From CAYTPI01 sp964439625 (GTDB taxonomy: Bacteria > Chloroflexota > Anaerolineae > Aggregatilineales > UBA3940), in assembly GCA_964439625.1 (NCBI GenBank), contig CAYTPI010000012.1, forward strand, positions 67,582 through 131,581: a stretch of 64,000 bases of DNA, written 5' to 3'. Of the stretch, positions 16,270-25,052 are shown in pieces. Position 1 is the first letter of the stretch. The number at the start of each line of letters is the position of its first letter. The notes beneath the pieces were generated by a model. It did no database searches and had not been told where the DNA came from. It saw nothing but the letters and a program-made list of their open reading frames with translations. The translations under genes and the position numbers were made by a program.

Positions 16270-16776
16270 ATGCAAAACGTCTACAAAATGGCACTGTGGT
16301 TCTATAGTGTGACCGGAACGGTTGCCGGAACCGTTCTCGGCGCGCTGTTCCCGGCTATAGTTACAATCATTACGACGCGCTTCGAATGGAACGACATCGA
16401 TGATTATCTCATCGGTGGGTTGTTCGGCGCACCGTTGGGGTTGTTCAGTGGCTTAGTGACGGGTGTTGTGGTGGGAGCTGTCACCGGGTGGTTGCTCAGA
16501 TGGGGGTTGCGCCGTGGCATGATTCACCTAGATGATCGTAGTCTGTATCGAACAGGCTTACCCACCGTCGCCATCGTTGTGGGTGTCGGCACACTGATGA
16601 CGTTTTTAGCGCTGTTGGGGCTGGTGTTTGGGGCCCTAAGTTTCACCGTCTCTTTGATGATCTTCGCTGCCCCAGTGGCATGGGTTTGCTTATACATCGG
16701 CGCACGCTGGTTTGGCAGGCGTCTGCTGCGCGCCCATCAAAGATGGGTTGACGATGGCGTACAAGGCGCAAACTGA
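16270..16776 (+). CDS. four-helix integral membrane protein, unknown
   Basis: A membrane protein of 168 residues with about four hydrophobic segments (near 10-35, 48-75, 95-120 and 122-147) rich in Gly, which suggests tight helix packing. A short basic loop (RWGLRRGMIHLDDRS) lies between helices two and three. No catalytic motif is visible and I recognise no family. The gene ends 4 bases before the stop of the convergent M23 lipoprotein gene, leaving no room for a dedicated terminator. Confidence 0.6.
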   Translation: MQNVYKMALWFYSVTGTVAGTVLGALFPAIVTIITTRFEWNDIDDYLIGGLFGAPLGLFSGLVTGVVVGAVTGWLLRWGLRRGMIHLDDRSLYRTGLPTVAIVVGVGTLMTFLALLGLVFGALSFTVSLMIFAAPVAWVCLYIGARWFGRRLLRAHQRWVDDGVQGAN

Positions 16777-16780
16777 CAAC

Positions 16781-18535
16781 CTATTCGCCGCCTTCAAGCC
16801 CCGTTCTGATCCACCACATCGTCTCGCGGACAGTCAGCCCGTAACCCAAGTAACGATCATTAATCCAAATTTCAAAGTGCAGATGCGGGCCAGCTGCTCC
16901 CGGCAGTGATTCGCCCAAGGTGCCGGTTACGCCCACTGCGCCGATTCGTTGACCCCGCTCGACGCTTTCCCCAGCGCGAATGTCTTCATTGATTAGGTCA
17001 AGGTGCGAATAGACCGAACGAACGCCCCCACTGTGGTCGATCACCACTTGCCTGCCAGAGAAACGTACCAAGGCTTGGTCGGTGGTGAAGCCGCCTACTT
17101 TAGACTGCTCGGCAAGCGCCAACCACTCATCTTGCGCCATGCGTTGATAGTCTTCCGTAGCCCGTAGGATTTCACCGGCGGCAATCGCTTCAACAGGGTG
17201 CCCGATGCCAAATACCGTATTTACACCATACCCATATAGATCAATCCCCCGGTGAATGCCCATCCGGTATAAGCGTCGTGCTCCGGGGTACATCCGGGGC
17301 CAAGGGGGCAGCTCATCCCCTAGAACGGGGAATACGAAACTGTTCAATTGGGCAATGATGTTATTACCGTATAAAAATGGCTGGACATATGCAAAATTTG
17401 ACGAGGGTGGGCGGCAGTCTGCATTAGCAACCGGGAACACCAACAAGCTGCCATCAGTGATGGCATAGAGGCGATCCGCCTCGAAGGTTGCATCGCGCAC
17501 TAACCCTAATTCCGGGATGGCAAACTGGAAGCGATCAACCTCTGTGACTCCATTCAGGCTAACGAGGACCACTTCGCGCTTGAGTGCGTCAACAATTTGC
17601 AGGGTTGTGTCGTCTACAGATTTGATCGATAGCGCTAAATCTCGCGCTTCTGACCCTTCAATTGTGCGCGTGCCACCATTATTGGCGAGTACTCGCATCA
17701 GCTTGCCGCGCTGGTTGATGGCGTAGAGCTGCTCGCCCACAAAGGCTAGGTCAACACCAGTTTGTAGATCGAAAGAAGCACTATATGTCCGAAGTGTCTC
17801 TAATTGTGCAGTCCGCCAAACGACTCCGTTGGCGGTATCCAACAGCAGCAGCCCAGTCTCATCAAGTTCGATTGCGGCGATCTGCGGGTCATTTCCTTGG
17901 TTCGAGTTTGAGAGTGCCCGGTAAACCAACGTGCTTTGCCCGGTGGCAACCTCATGCCAGAAGACATGCCCGACTTTATCAAGCAGATAGGCCACGCCAT
18001 TATCCGGATCGTAGGCCAAGTCAGAGAGTTCTTGTACGGGCCGTCCACCAATGAAGTCACCAGGTTTGACCAACGGAATAACTGTTAGGGGCGTACTCGG
18101 TGCAGAGTCAACAAGGCTGCGTTCAAGGCCATATAATCCCCCATCGATCAGCATCAAGATGCGTTCACCGTGGGCATGGATGCGGCTGATGACCAAAACG
18201 GGGGTGCCGTCCGGCAGCACAAGCTGCAGCTGAGCGCTGTTATCTCGGCAGGCGATTGTGCGCCCATCTGGTAGGGGCAGTGCAGCAACTTGTTCTACTG
18301 TGATGTTGGCCCCATCATTGGCTGCCACTGGTTCAGTCGTGGGTGTAGGGGCATCCTCTTCAACTACTTCGCTGATGGCACTGGTATCGACTTCAATCAA
18401 TGCAGCCGTCGCTATGGGCGGTACGGTCGGTGGAATGTCCGTTGGTACCAAGGTTGGGAACGGCACCAGAGTGGGCTCTGGTGCGGCGCAAGCCGTCAAT
18501 AAAAGGATGGTCAAGTAGAGGGTCAGACGTCGCAC
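16781..18535 (-). CDS. lipoprotein with beta-propeller-like middle and M23 peptidase domain
   Basis: An envelope protein of 584 residues. It begins with a lipoprotein signal (MRRLTLYLTILLLTAC, Cys16) and a Thr/Pro linker. The middle (about 85-375) shows repeated strand-turn units such as LAYDPDNGVAYLLD, LDETGLLLLD and LAFVGEQLYAI, which look like NHL/YVTN-type propeller blades. The C-terminal M23 domain has the zinc motifs HRGIDLYG (H-x3-D) and HLHFEIW (HxH), with YSHLDLI between them. M23 enzymes cut peptidoglycan cross-bridges or act as activators of other hydrolases; all metal ligands seem present here. The combination of sensor-like propeller and peptidase in one lipoprotein is unusual. 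Confidence 0.85.
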   Translation of the reverse strand: MRRLTLYLTILLLTACAAPEPTLVPFPTLVPTDIPPTVPPIATAALIEVDTSAISEVVEEDAPTPTTEPVAANDGANITVEQVAALPLPDGRTIACRDNSAQLQLVLPDGTPVLVISRIHAHGERILMLIDGGLYGLERSLVDSAPSTPLTVIPLVKPGDFIGGRPVQELSDLAYDPDNGVAYLLDKVGHVFWHEVATGQSTLVYRALSNSNQGNDPQIAAIELDETGLLLLDTANGVVWRTAQLETLRTYSASFDLQTGVDLAFVGEQLYAINQRGKLMRVLANNGGTRTIEGSEARDLALSIKSVDDTTLQIVDALKREVVLVSLNGVTEVDRFQFAIPELGLVRDATFEADRLYAITDGSLLVFPVANADCRPPSSNFAYVQPFLYGNNIIAQLNSFVFPVLGDELPPWPRMYPGARRLYRMGIHRGIDLYGYGVNTVFGIGHPVEAIAAGEILRATEDYQRMAQDEWLALAEQSKVGGFTTDQALVRFSGRQVVIDHSGGVRSVYSHLDLINEDIRAGESVERGQRIGAVGVTGTLGESLPGAAGPHLHFEIWINDRYLGYGLTVRETMWWIRTGLEGGE

Positions 18536-18554
18536 AAGAGGCCCCTATATCGAT

Positions 18555-19478
18555 CTAGTCGTTCGTTTCCGTGCCTACTATGATACCACTCATGTGCTCA
18601 ATGGCCTTGATCAACGCGTGGTTGCCGTCACCACCAAGGCTGCGCTGTTGCAGCGTCCGATACATGTGGAACACGGTCGATGTGCCCAGCAGTGGGACGC
18701 CCATCTGGTCGGCGGCTTCTAACACCAAACGGATGTCTTTCTGTTGCAGATCAATCGTGAAGCCCGGCTCCCAATCTCTGACGGCAACCTGCGGCCCACG
18801 GTTCGAGAGCATCCAGCTATCTGCAGCCCCGCCGGTTACAGCAGCAAGCGCCTTACCTAGATCGACGCCAGCGGCTTGGGCAAAGGTCATGGCCTCACTG
18901 ATGCCAAGCATGGTCAACACGACCAGAATCTGGTTGACTAACTTCACCGTTTGCCCATCACCATTATTTTCACCAACATGGGTGATCGTCTTGCCCATGG
19001 CTTCTAAGGCTGGCGTGGCTCGCGCAAACTGGGCTGGGTCACCGCCGACCATAATCGACAAAGTCCCGTTGGCGGCCCCTTCACTGCCACCACTGATCGG
19101 TGCGTCCAGCATGTAGATGCTCTGTTCAGCAAGGCGGTTGGCATAGTCTTTTGTTGCCTGCGGGCTGATCGTGCTATGGTCGATTACTAAGTTGCCGGTA
19201 CTGGCACCAAGGGCCGCTCCATTGTCACCGAATAGAACCGCTGCTACATCCGGCGTATCGCTGACGCAGGTGATGATGATGTCAGTGACCTCAGCGACAG
19301 CCTTGGGCGACTCGCCCTTGGTGAGTGCACCCAAATTCTTGTTTGCGTCAACATAGTCATCGAGGGTCGATTGTGTCCGGTTCCACACGGTAACGTTGAA
19401 CCCGGCTTTTAGTAGGTTTTGCACCATGCCACGACCCATTATCCCCAGCCCAATAAAGCCGATTTTTTCTTGTGTCAT
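18555..19478 (-). CDS. 3-hydroxyisobutyrate dehydrogenase-family oxidoreductase
   Basis: A cytoplasmic NAD(P)-dependent beta-hydroxyacid dehydrogenase of 307 residues. The cofactor-binding Rossmann motif IGFIGLGIMGRGMVQNLL is at the N-terminus, followed by VWNRT. The substrate-binding block is DAPISGGSEGAANGTLSIMV, and the catalytic Lys lies in TVKLVNQILV. The family includes 3-hydroxyisobutyrate dehydrogenase and tartronate semialdehyde reductase (GarR). The precise substrate cannot be read here. It is 19 bases upstream of the M23 lipoprotein gene and may be co-transcribed with it. Confidence 0.9.
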   Translation of the reverse strand: MTQEKIGFIGLGIMGRGMVQNLLKAGFNVTVWNRTQSTLDDYVDANKNLGALTKGESPKAVAEVTDIIITCVSDTPDVAAVLFGDNGAALGASTGNLVIDHSTISPQATKDYANRLAEQSIYMLDAPISGGSEGAANGTLSIMVGGDPAQFARATPALEAMGKTITHVGENNGDGQTVKLVNQILVVLTMLGISEAMTFAQAAGVDLGKALAAVTGGAADSWMLSNRGPQVAVRDWEPGFTIDLQQKDIRLVLEAADQMGVPLLGTSTVFHMYRTLQQRSLGGDGNHALIKAIEHMSGIIVGTETND

Positions 19479-19835
19479 TGCTTGCTACTTCCTTTATTTG
19501 TATACATTCGCTTTGAGATAGGCGTTAACGGCCTTCACTGCTGAGCAATGAAGACCTCAGCGATAATAACCAAGTCCCATAGGAACTTACACCCGTTAGT
19601 TCGCCAACATACCGTTACTTGCCTACAATAAACCAATACAAGATCGGCCCCTATGCCCTGTTTTTTTGAGAGCGAGATGTATTTCCGTTTCTCCCTGTGC
19701 GTCTGTGTATATGCTGATCACGCAGCAGATAACAGCTTGGGCGTTACGTAGTCAATTGGGTGTTTTACAAGGCCTGACTAAGCCCAACATGGTAGACTTA
19801 GGGTATCATCCATACTGACAGAAAATAAGATAGGA
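19479..19835. other. divergent intergenic region, nothing recognised
   Basis: This 357-base gap separates two divergent genes (starts at 19478 and 19836). It should hold promoters for both. I see no long open frame, no strong hairpin with a T tract and no palindrome that stands out. Confidence 0.3.
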
Positions 19836-20534
19836 ATGCACGCAGCATCTAGCAATCCGTATATATCAAACACCAAGGCTCTTGATAATTTCACGAAAGG
19901 CCGCGATCTTGTTTTTAGTTCGGCCTTTTGGCGGCTACTCAGCGTTATTCTACTGGTCGGTTTGATCCAAGCCCCTGCCAACTTGGTGAACGCCCTCCAA
20001 GACCCGCAAAACCCAGTACCAGCGATATCGCTGGCTGTTAGCATCTATGGCTTTGTCCTCTCGACGCCGATTGCCGTCGCTGGTTCATGGATATTCCTCA
20101 AGGCCGTGCGCCAGAACCAGTACAGCATCTTTGATTTGTTCACCATCTTTCAGCGTAACTATGATCAACTGCTGCTGGCAAACTTTCTGGTTGGCATCGT
20201 TTTATTGATTGGCACGCTCCTGTTGATTATCCCAGGGATCATCATTGGCGTCCGGCTGTCTTTCGTCTCTTATTTAGTTGTTGACCACCGAATGACGGCA
20301 ATCGATGCCATTACAGCCAGTTGGAACATGACGCGTGGCCACTTCTGGACGATCTTTTTGATGGGGTTGATCGCCTTTGTGATGATCCTGTTGGGGGTGT
20401 TGGTGTTCTTTGTCGGCGTGTTTATTTCTGTCCTCTGGATTAGTGCCGCTTACGCGGTTCTCTATCAGAGCATCGCGGTCAAGCACGGTATTCCGGGGGT
20501 ACCCGCTGAAGCCATCGGAGCGCCCGCGCCTTAG
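19836..20534 (+). CDS. YciC/DUF975-like multi-pass membrane protein
   Basis: An integral membrane protein of 232 residues with about five to six hydrophobic segments. The cytoplasmic N-terminus leads into a first helix at about 28-50. The region LLLIIPGIIIGVRLSFVSYL, followed by VVDHRMTAIDAITASWNMTRGHFW, resembles the conserved part of DUF975/YciC and GDPD-membrane-domain proteins, where an amphipathic helix with an A-x-x-x-S-W pattern follows a I-P-G-I motif. No enzymatic domain is present and the function is unknown. The last four bases overlap the 3' end of the convergent FAAL gene. Confidence 0.7.
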   Translation: MHAASSNPYISNTKALDNFTKGRDLVFSSAFWRLLSVILLVGLIQAPANLVNALQDPQNPVPAISLAVSIYGFVLSTPIAVAGSWIFLKAVRQNQYSIFDLFTIFQRNYDQLLLANFLVGIVLLIGTLLLIIPGIIIGVRLSFVSYLVVDHRMTAIDAITASWNMTRGHFWTIFLMGLIAFVMILLGVLVFFVGVFISVLWISAAYAVLYQSIAVKHGIPGVPAEAIGAPAP

Positions 20535-22201
20535 CGCTCCGCCAGCAGCTTGTCGCGGTTGGCTGCCCGCGCTACTTTGCCGCTGCTCGTTTTGATCAAC
20601 CAGCCGCGTTCCACCAGCTTAATCGTCCTGACGGATACATCGCTGCCACCCGCAATCGTCCGGCGGATGTCGCCCATAATTCGTTTGTGTTCGTCTTTAT
20701 GGTCGCTATTCACCTCTGCGACGATCACTACGTCTTCGGTGCCCGTCGTTTCATTGAAGATTCCGAATGCCGCTACTCGTCCGGCATGCACACCCTCGAC
20801 GTTGCTGGCAAGTTCTTCCAGATCACGCGGGAAGATGTTCTTGCCCCCGACGATGATCAGGTCTTTGGTGCGACCCAACACGTAGAGTTCACCATCTGCT
20901 AAGTAGCCCGTATCACCCGTCAGGTACCAACCATCCTGGAAAGCTTCTTCGGTCTTATCTGGGCGCAAGTGATAGCCCGTGAACAAAAAATCCCCTTGGA
21001 GGATGATATTGCCGACGGTGCGCTCTGGGACAGCCACGAATTGATCGTCCACGATGCGAATACGCATCCCATCAATGGCTCGCCCAGATGACAGCAGCCG
21101 TTCAGCGTGAGCGCCGGGTTCGGTGATTTCCGCCTGCCCGGCTTGGCGCAGCGCTTTGCGATCCACAATATCGATGCGTGCGGCATCATTGACCGGGCTT
21201 TGCGTCGCGGCGTAGACGGCTTCGGCGAGACCGTAGCAGGTTGTCAATTGTTGGAGCGTCGTCCCAAAATCCGCGAAACGCTCGGCGAACTGCTCGTGGC
21301 TTTGTGGGTAGACGGGTTCCGAGCAGTTGATGTAGGCCCGCATGCTGCTGAGGTTCAGCCCGTCTAAGTGCTTATCACGGATTTTTTGCGCCATAAAGTT
21401 ATAGGCAAAGTTTGGCAGCCAACAGAGCGTCCCGTTGTGCTCGGTGATGGCCCGCAACAGCATGACGGGGTCGCGTACCCAGTCAAACGGAGACATCAAC
21501 ACCAAGCGCGCTCCACTGAGGATCGTCATCAGGAAGGCCGCGATCAAGCCCATGTCATGGTAGAGCGGCAGCCAACTGACCACGACATCATCCTCGCGAT
21601 AGTCAAGGGCTTTTCGGTAAGATGCCACCTGCGCCAGAATGGCCTGATGGCTTAGGGCAACGCCCTTCTGTAAGCCCGTCGTCCCTGATGAATGTTGCAA
21701 CAGGGCGACGCCATCCGGCATGACTTCCAGCGGCGTCAGTGATGGGGCTGTTCTAAGCAAGGTGGCTGCCGCTACTGTGCTGATCAAGCCAGGCTCGTCG
21801 GGCATCACCGCTTTGAGGTCGTCAACGGTGCGACTATCCGCCAGCAGCAAGCGCGGCTGTGTGAGATCAAGCAGCACTTGCATCGACTCGGCATAGCGTT
21901 TCGGGTCGAGCTTTTCGGTGGCAAACGGCAAAATCGACGGCACTGCGCCGATCAACATCGCCCCGAAGAACGACGCTGTCAAACTAACGAGATGCTGCTG
22001 CACCATCACGACAAAGTCACCGGGCTGCACGCCTCCCGCTTGAAGCTGCTCACCGACGGTCCGCGCCGCATCGTAGAACTGCTGGCGCGTCAAGACGATG
22101 TCGGGTTGTTTGGGCGCGATCACCCGCAGCAGTTCGCGCTTGGGTTGGGCCTCAGCGATGTGCTTCAGTTGGCTGGGGAGGGTCTCGGCCTGTGGAAACA
22201 T
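20531..22201 (-). CDS. fatty acyl-AMP ligase (AMP-binding enzyme)
   Basis: An adenylate-forming enzyme of 556 residues. It contains the P-loop-like motif LLQHSSGTTGLQKGVALSH, the A8-type region DGWYLTGDTGYLADGELYVLGRTKDLIIVGG, and a C-terminal lid domain with KTSSGKVARAANR supplying the usual Lys. The FAAL-like arrangement is suggested by the DMGLIAAFL block after LPLYH and by an adjacent acyl carrier protein gene two bases upstream. Such enzymes activate a fatty acid as acyl-AMP and load it on the carrier protein instead of CoA. There is no polyketide or peptide synthase in the window, so the destination of the acyl group is open. Confidence 0.88.
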   Translation of the reverse strand: MFPQAETLPSQLKHIAEAQPKRELLRVIAPKQPDIVLTRQQFYDAARTVGEQLQAGGVQPGDFVVMVQQHLVSLTASFFGAMLIGAVPSILPFATEKLDPKRYAESMQVLLDLTQPRLLLADSRTVDDLKAVMPDEPGLISTVAAATLLRTAPSLTPLEVMPDGVALLQHSSGTTGLQKGVALSHQAILAQVASYRKALDYREDDVVVSWLPLYHDMGLIAAFLMTILSGARLVLMSPFDWVRDPVMLLRAITEHNGTLCWLPNFAYNFMAQKIRDKHLDGLNLSSMRAYINCSEPVYPQSHEQFAERFADFGTTLQQLTTCYGLAEAVYAATQSPVNDAARIDIVDRKALRQAGQAEITEPGAHAERLLSSGRAIDGMRIRIVDDQFVAVPERTVGNIILQGDFLFTGYHLRPDKTEEAFQDGWYLTGDTGYLADGELYVLGRTKDLIIVGGKNIFPRDLEELASNVEGVHAGRVAAFGIFNETTGTEDVVIVAEVNSDHKDEHKRIMGDIRRTIAGGSDVSVRTIKLVERGWLIKTSSGKVARAANRDKLLAER

Positions 22202-22203
22202 CG

Positions 22204-22461
22204 TTACTGAGCACGCTCCATGATGTACGCCGCGATCATATCGATTGTGTCGAACAGGTTTGCGTTTAGGTCACTGTTGTCCACCTCGATGTCGAACTCA
22301 CCCTCGATGAAGGTTGCCAGCTCGACCAAACTGAATGAATCTACCAGGCCGCTGGAGATCAAAGGTTCGTCCAGTTCCAGCTCGTAACTGTCATCTTCGA
22401 TGATGTCTTCAATGAAGTAAGTCCGCAGCATTTCTTTGAGTTTTTGTGCATCGAGTGCCAT
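22204..22461 (-). CDS. acyl carrier protein
   Basis: A small acidic four-helix protein of 85 residues. The phosphopantetheine attachment site is the Ser in DSFSLVEL (about residue 42); the upstream segment DEPLISSGLVDSFS is the typical helix-2 approach, and the C-terminal part is IDMIAAYIMER. It is encoded immediately before the fatty acyl-AMP ligase with a two-base gap, so it is most likely that enzyme's dedicated acceptor and not the general fatty-acid-synthesis ACP. Confidence 0.93.
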   Translation of the reverse strand: MALDAQKLKEMLRTYFIEDIIEDDSYELELDEPLISSGLVDSFSLVELATFIEGEFDIEVDNSDLNANLFDTIDMIAAYIMERAQ

Positions 22462-22591
22462 GTGTCAAATTGCCGTTTCTGCTAGGATAGTGAAAGCACT
22501 TCATCATACTAAAGAGCAAATCAGCTTGGCAACTTAACTGTAGCCAATGATTAGGAGCGCAGAATGGGTTTAGGCACTTTCTCGGTCTGTG

Positions 22592-22717
22592 ATGGTGGGG
22601 GTTCGGTTCAAGGCGCTTAAGGGCAACCTGATCATCTTTGACCAGCAGGCCGAGGAGGATACGCCGAACGCGAAGATATCGTATCGAGTGATTGTGTCTT
22701 GGCGCTATCTAGTGTAA
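22592..22717 (+). CDS. short ORF or gene remnant, 41 residues
   Basis: A short frame from an ATG at 22592 encodes 41 residues with sensible composition (MVGVRFKALKGNLIIFDQ ... ISYRVIVSWRYLV). No ribosome binding site is seen before the ATG, and the frame is blocked by a TAG about 25 bases further upstream. It may be a decayed C-terminus of a lost gene and not an expressed small protein. It occupies the 294-base gap between the ACP gene and the gene at 22756; the rest of that gap shows nothing else. Confidence 0.25.
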   Translation: MVGVRFKALKGNLIIFDQQAEEDTPNAKISYRVIVSWRYLV

Positions 22718-22755
22718 CGTCATGTTAGAAATTGATCCTCTAGGAGAAGTAATAG

Positions 22756-23301
22756 ATGGCAATGACCTACACTTACACGGCTCGCAGTGCGGATGACCCA
22801 TCCCATATGGCGACCTTTACGCTCTACCAAGAGCGCATGACTATTGACGTTGGCGGCACCTTTGAGAACATCGAACGGGCGGTGCAGGCCCGGTCGCAAG
22901 CCGCAGCAGCCAAAGCCAACGGCAGCAGTTCGTCGCCGTTGGTGATACCGTCTTGGGTCAAACCGGCGGCGATTCGCTTGGCACAGCAGGGGGCCAAGCC
23001 TTTTAGTATTACCGATGTGGTCGTTGTGGCCTCGGATGGCGGCACCTTGAACGTGCGGACATGGGTGCGCGTCGGTGGGCTGCGCCTTGCCCCGTTAAAC
23101 TTTCATTGGGATGAAGTCGATAACCCGGATGCAGCGCTGGCTTTTGCCAGCGAACTGGCGCGCCGTCAACATACGGTAACGCAGCCGGGGCCATTCAGTG
23201 GTCCGCTCGATTACTGGGTGACTTGGGTGGTTGCCAGTATTGGCGTACTGATCGTTATCGCGGGGCAGCTTGCTAGCGACGACGACAAGCAAAAAGCGTA
23301 G
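22756..23301 (+). CDS. hypothetical protein with C-terminal membrane anchor
   Basis: A protein of 181 residues starting at the ATG at 22756, with AGGAG nine bases upstream. Residues 1-150 are soluble and strand-rich (MTYTYTARSADDPSHMATFT, VVVVASDGGTLNVRTWVRVGGLRLAPL), with one Ala/Ser-rich stretch around 47-60. A single hydrophobic segment at about 155-173 is followed by a charged tail (SDDDKQKA), so the protein is probably tail-anchored with the bulk in the cytoplasm. I recognise no family. It begins a plus-strand run of four envelope-related genes. Confidence 0.65.
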   Translation: MAMTYTYTARSADDPSHMATFTLYQERMTIDVGGTFENIERAVQARSQAAAAKANGSSSSPLVIPSWVKPAAIRLAQQGAKPFSITDVVVVASDGGTLNVRTWVRVGGLRLAPLNFHWDEVDNPDAALAFASELARRQHTVTQPGPFSGPLDYWVTWVVASIGVLIVIAGQLASDDDKQKA

Positions 23302-23311
23302 GCCACACCGC

Positions 23312-23860
23312 ATGACGATTCGATTTGATCGACGATCGTTGTTGCGATCCGTTGGCCTTAGCGTGCTCATTTACCTGGCTTTATTCCTATCGTCGATTTT
23401 GGCGCAGGCTGTGGCTGGGTACCCACCGGGCAGCGCGCCTAATATTTCGACGTACCCGGCTTGGCTCCGAACCTATACCAGCGTCTACACCTGCTCAACC
23501 TATCTAATGATGGCGGGTTACGGGGCACTGTATGCATACAGCGCCCGTGCCAATGATCCAGAAGCCTCATCAAGCTTTTTGACGATGGGTGGGGCCATGA
23601 CGGCAGCTTTGGTTTATGTGTGCATGCTGTTGATCGGTGGTACATATTTGGCGTTTTCGGCACAAGCGTATCTGGGGCAATTTCAACAGGCATTCATCGC
23701 AGCCGGGGTTGATCCATCCACTGTTTTGGATGGTCAGTTTCTACTGACGCTGGCCTGCATTTTGCCAGTCGGCTTGACGCTGGTAACGGCAGTCTGTGGG
23801 GCACTGGGCGCAACCGGAGCGGCGATTACTGCGAGAGTTTACCAAACCAGACATAACTGA
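23312..23860 (+). CDS. integral membrane protein, tandem paralogue A
   Basis: A 182-residue protein with four hydrophobic segments (about 10-32, 58-80, 90-112 and 145-175). The ATG at 23312 is chosen because it lies 10 bases after the upstream stop and directly before the basic N-terminal region; an upstream in-frame start would overlap the previous gene. The first helix and loop (LAQAVAGYPPGSAPN ... YTCSTYLMMAGYGALYAYSAR) resemble those of the next gene (LAQVPAGIPLGTLP ... VLILVYMAGGILYAAFAR), and both proteins have the same length, so they are a tandem duplication. The function is unknown. Confidence 0.7.
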   Translation: MTIRFDRRSLLRSVGLSVLIYLALFLSSILAQAVAGYPPGSAPNISTYPAWLRTYTSVYTCSTYLMMAGYGALYAYSARANDPEASSSFLTMGGAMTAALVYVCMLLIGGTYLAFSAQAYLGQFQQAFIAAGVDPSTVLDGQFLLTLACILPVGLTLVTAVCGALGATGAAITARVYQTRHN

Positions 23861-23907
23861 AGCGACTGAGTAATACATACATTGATCAAGTGAGAGAGGG
23901 TTCGAAA

Positions 23908-24456
23908 ATGGGGTTGCAGTTACCTGCTGTTCTAAAAGCGACTGGTGTCGGTATTGGTCTTTACATCCTGATATTTGCTTGCACACTTTTGGCTCAGGTT
24001 CCGGCAGGTATTCCGCTGGGGACGCTGCCGACAGGGCCGACATCGGGCTGGTATCAGTTGTTTTCGTGTGTCTCAAGCTGCGTGTTGATCTTGGTCTACA
24101 TGGCAGGTGGTATATTATATGCGGCCTTTGCCCGCCAAGGTGAGGCATCTGTTTCCACAGGGCAGTTAGTGATTGGTGGCGTTGTTACCGCGTTTGGCAT
24201 CTGGGTCGTTTCGATCTGCCTGAGTATCGTCAACTTCGCCCTGATTTGGAACGATCTCGTCTTCCTGCTCGAACGTGAACTGGCTTTAGCTGGCATACCC
24301 AGCCTTGAAGGGATTGTGCCGTTTTTGGTATTTGGCGGCTTGATCGGTTTGGTGATTGGCCTGGCACTTGTGGCGGCCTTTGGCGCAGCCGGCGGTGCCA
24401 TCGGCGGGGCCCTTTTCAAACAGGATGATGGAACCGTTGCAGCGCCTGCCAGCTAA
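23908..24456 (+). CDS. integral membrane protein, tandem paralogue B
   Basis: A 182-residue membrane protein with four hydrophobic segments. The start at the ATG at 23908 is supported by GAGAGAGGG upstream; a GTG at 23890 would add six residues. It shares length, topology and the LAQ-x-x-AG-x-P first-loop pattern with the protein encoded just upstream. The last helix is Gly/Ala-rich (GLVIGLALVAAFGAAGGAIGG). There is no catalytic motif. The following lipoprotein gene overlaps its 3' end by about 29 bases, indicating one transcript. Confidence 0.7.
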   Translation: MGLQLPAVLKATGVGIGLYILIFACTLLAQVPAGIPLGTLPTGPTSGWYQLFSCVSSCVLILVYMAGGILYAAFARQGEASVSTGQLVIGGVVTAFGIWVVSICLSIVNFALIWNDLVFLLERELALAGIPSLEGIVPFLVFGGLIGLVIGLALVAAFGAAGGAIGGALFKQDDGTVAAPAS

Positions 24457-24940
24457 ACTAGGGTGGTTGATTGGTTTTGCGGGTGTGCTGTTGATCGTTG
24501 GCTGTACACCACCGGGGTCAACTCGGCGCAACCCGGCGGTGGGCTCAGTCGCGGCGGATGACATCACAATTTCAGTCAATAGTGTCTTACGTCCTGCTAC
24601 TGATCAGGTCGTGGAAGCCAGCCTGTTTAATGTGCGCCCCGAAGCCGATCAGGAATATGTGCGCGTCGTGGTCTCCCTCTCGTGTGCTAGCCCCTTCGAT
24701 ACGCTCTGCCGCATCGGGTTAGAGGATGATTTTGCGCTGGTTGACCAGCGCGGCAACGCTTATGAGGCGAAGTTTTTGTTGATTGGTGTGCCTGGCGCTA
24801 TCGAGACCGGTACGTGGGTCAGTGGGACGGTCAAAGAGGGCGCGTTGTTCTTCATCGTTGATGTTGACGCGGACGATCTGGTACTGCGCTACGAAGCAGA
24901 CTTCATCAATGAGGAGTTTGTCTACTTGACACTACCTTAA
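24428..24940 (+). CDS. DUF4352-like lipoprotein
   Basis: An exported lipoprotein of 170 residues. The signal contains basic residues, a hydrophobic core (LGWLIGFAGVLLIV) and the lipobox IVGC. The mature part is a small beta-sandwich (DDITISVNSVLRPATDQV, EYVRVVVSLSCAS, DFALVDQRGNAYEAKF, WVSGTVKEGALFFIVD) in the order seen in DUF4352/TRF2-like immunoprotective domains. Two cysteines in the mature part (SCASPFDTLC) could form a disulfide. Adjacent ATGs at 24425 and 24428 are both possible starts; both lie inside the upstream gene. Confidence 0.7.
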   Translation: MEPLQRLPAKLGWLIGFAGVLLIVGCTPPGSTRRNPAVGSVAADDITISVNSVLRPATDQVVEASLFNVRPEADQEYVRVVVSLSCASPFDTLCRIGLEDDFALVDQRGNAYEAKFLLIGVPGAIETGTWVSGTVKEGALFFIVDVDADDLVLRYEADFINEEFVYLTLP

Positions 24941-25052
24941 CTCGTATACACTTTTGCTTGCCTCACTTAGCTGATGAGGTTACTCTATCGGCATGGTCTA
25001 TTTTGGCTGACCGTGCATAAAGCAATGATGAAATTATATAGGGACAAAAGCA

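Noticed and set aside
18571..19116. 181-codon frame antisense to the hydroxyacid dehydrogenase
   Set aside because: Shadow of a well-supported gene; low-complexity Ala/Ser/Pro content and no motifs.
20550..22210. Several plus-strand frames over the acyl-AMP ligase
   Set aside because: All lie opposite strongly conserved adenylation motifs and have no ribosome binding sites.
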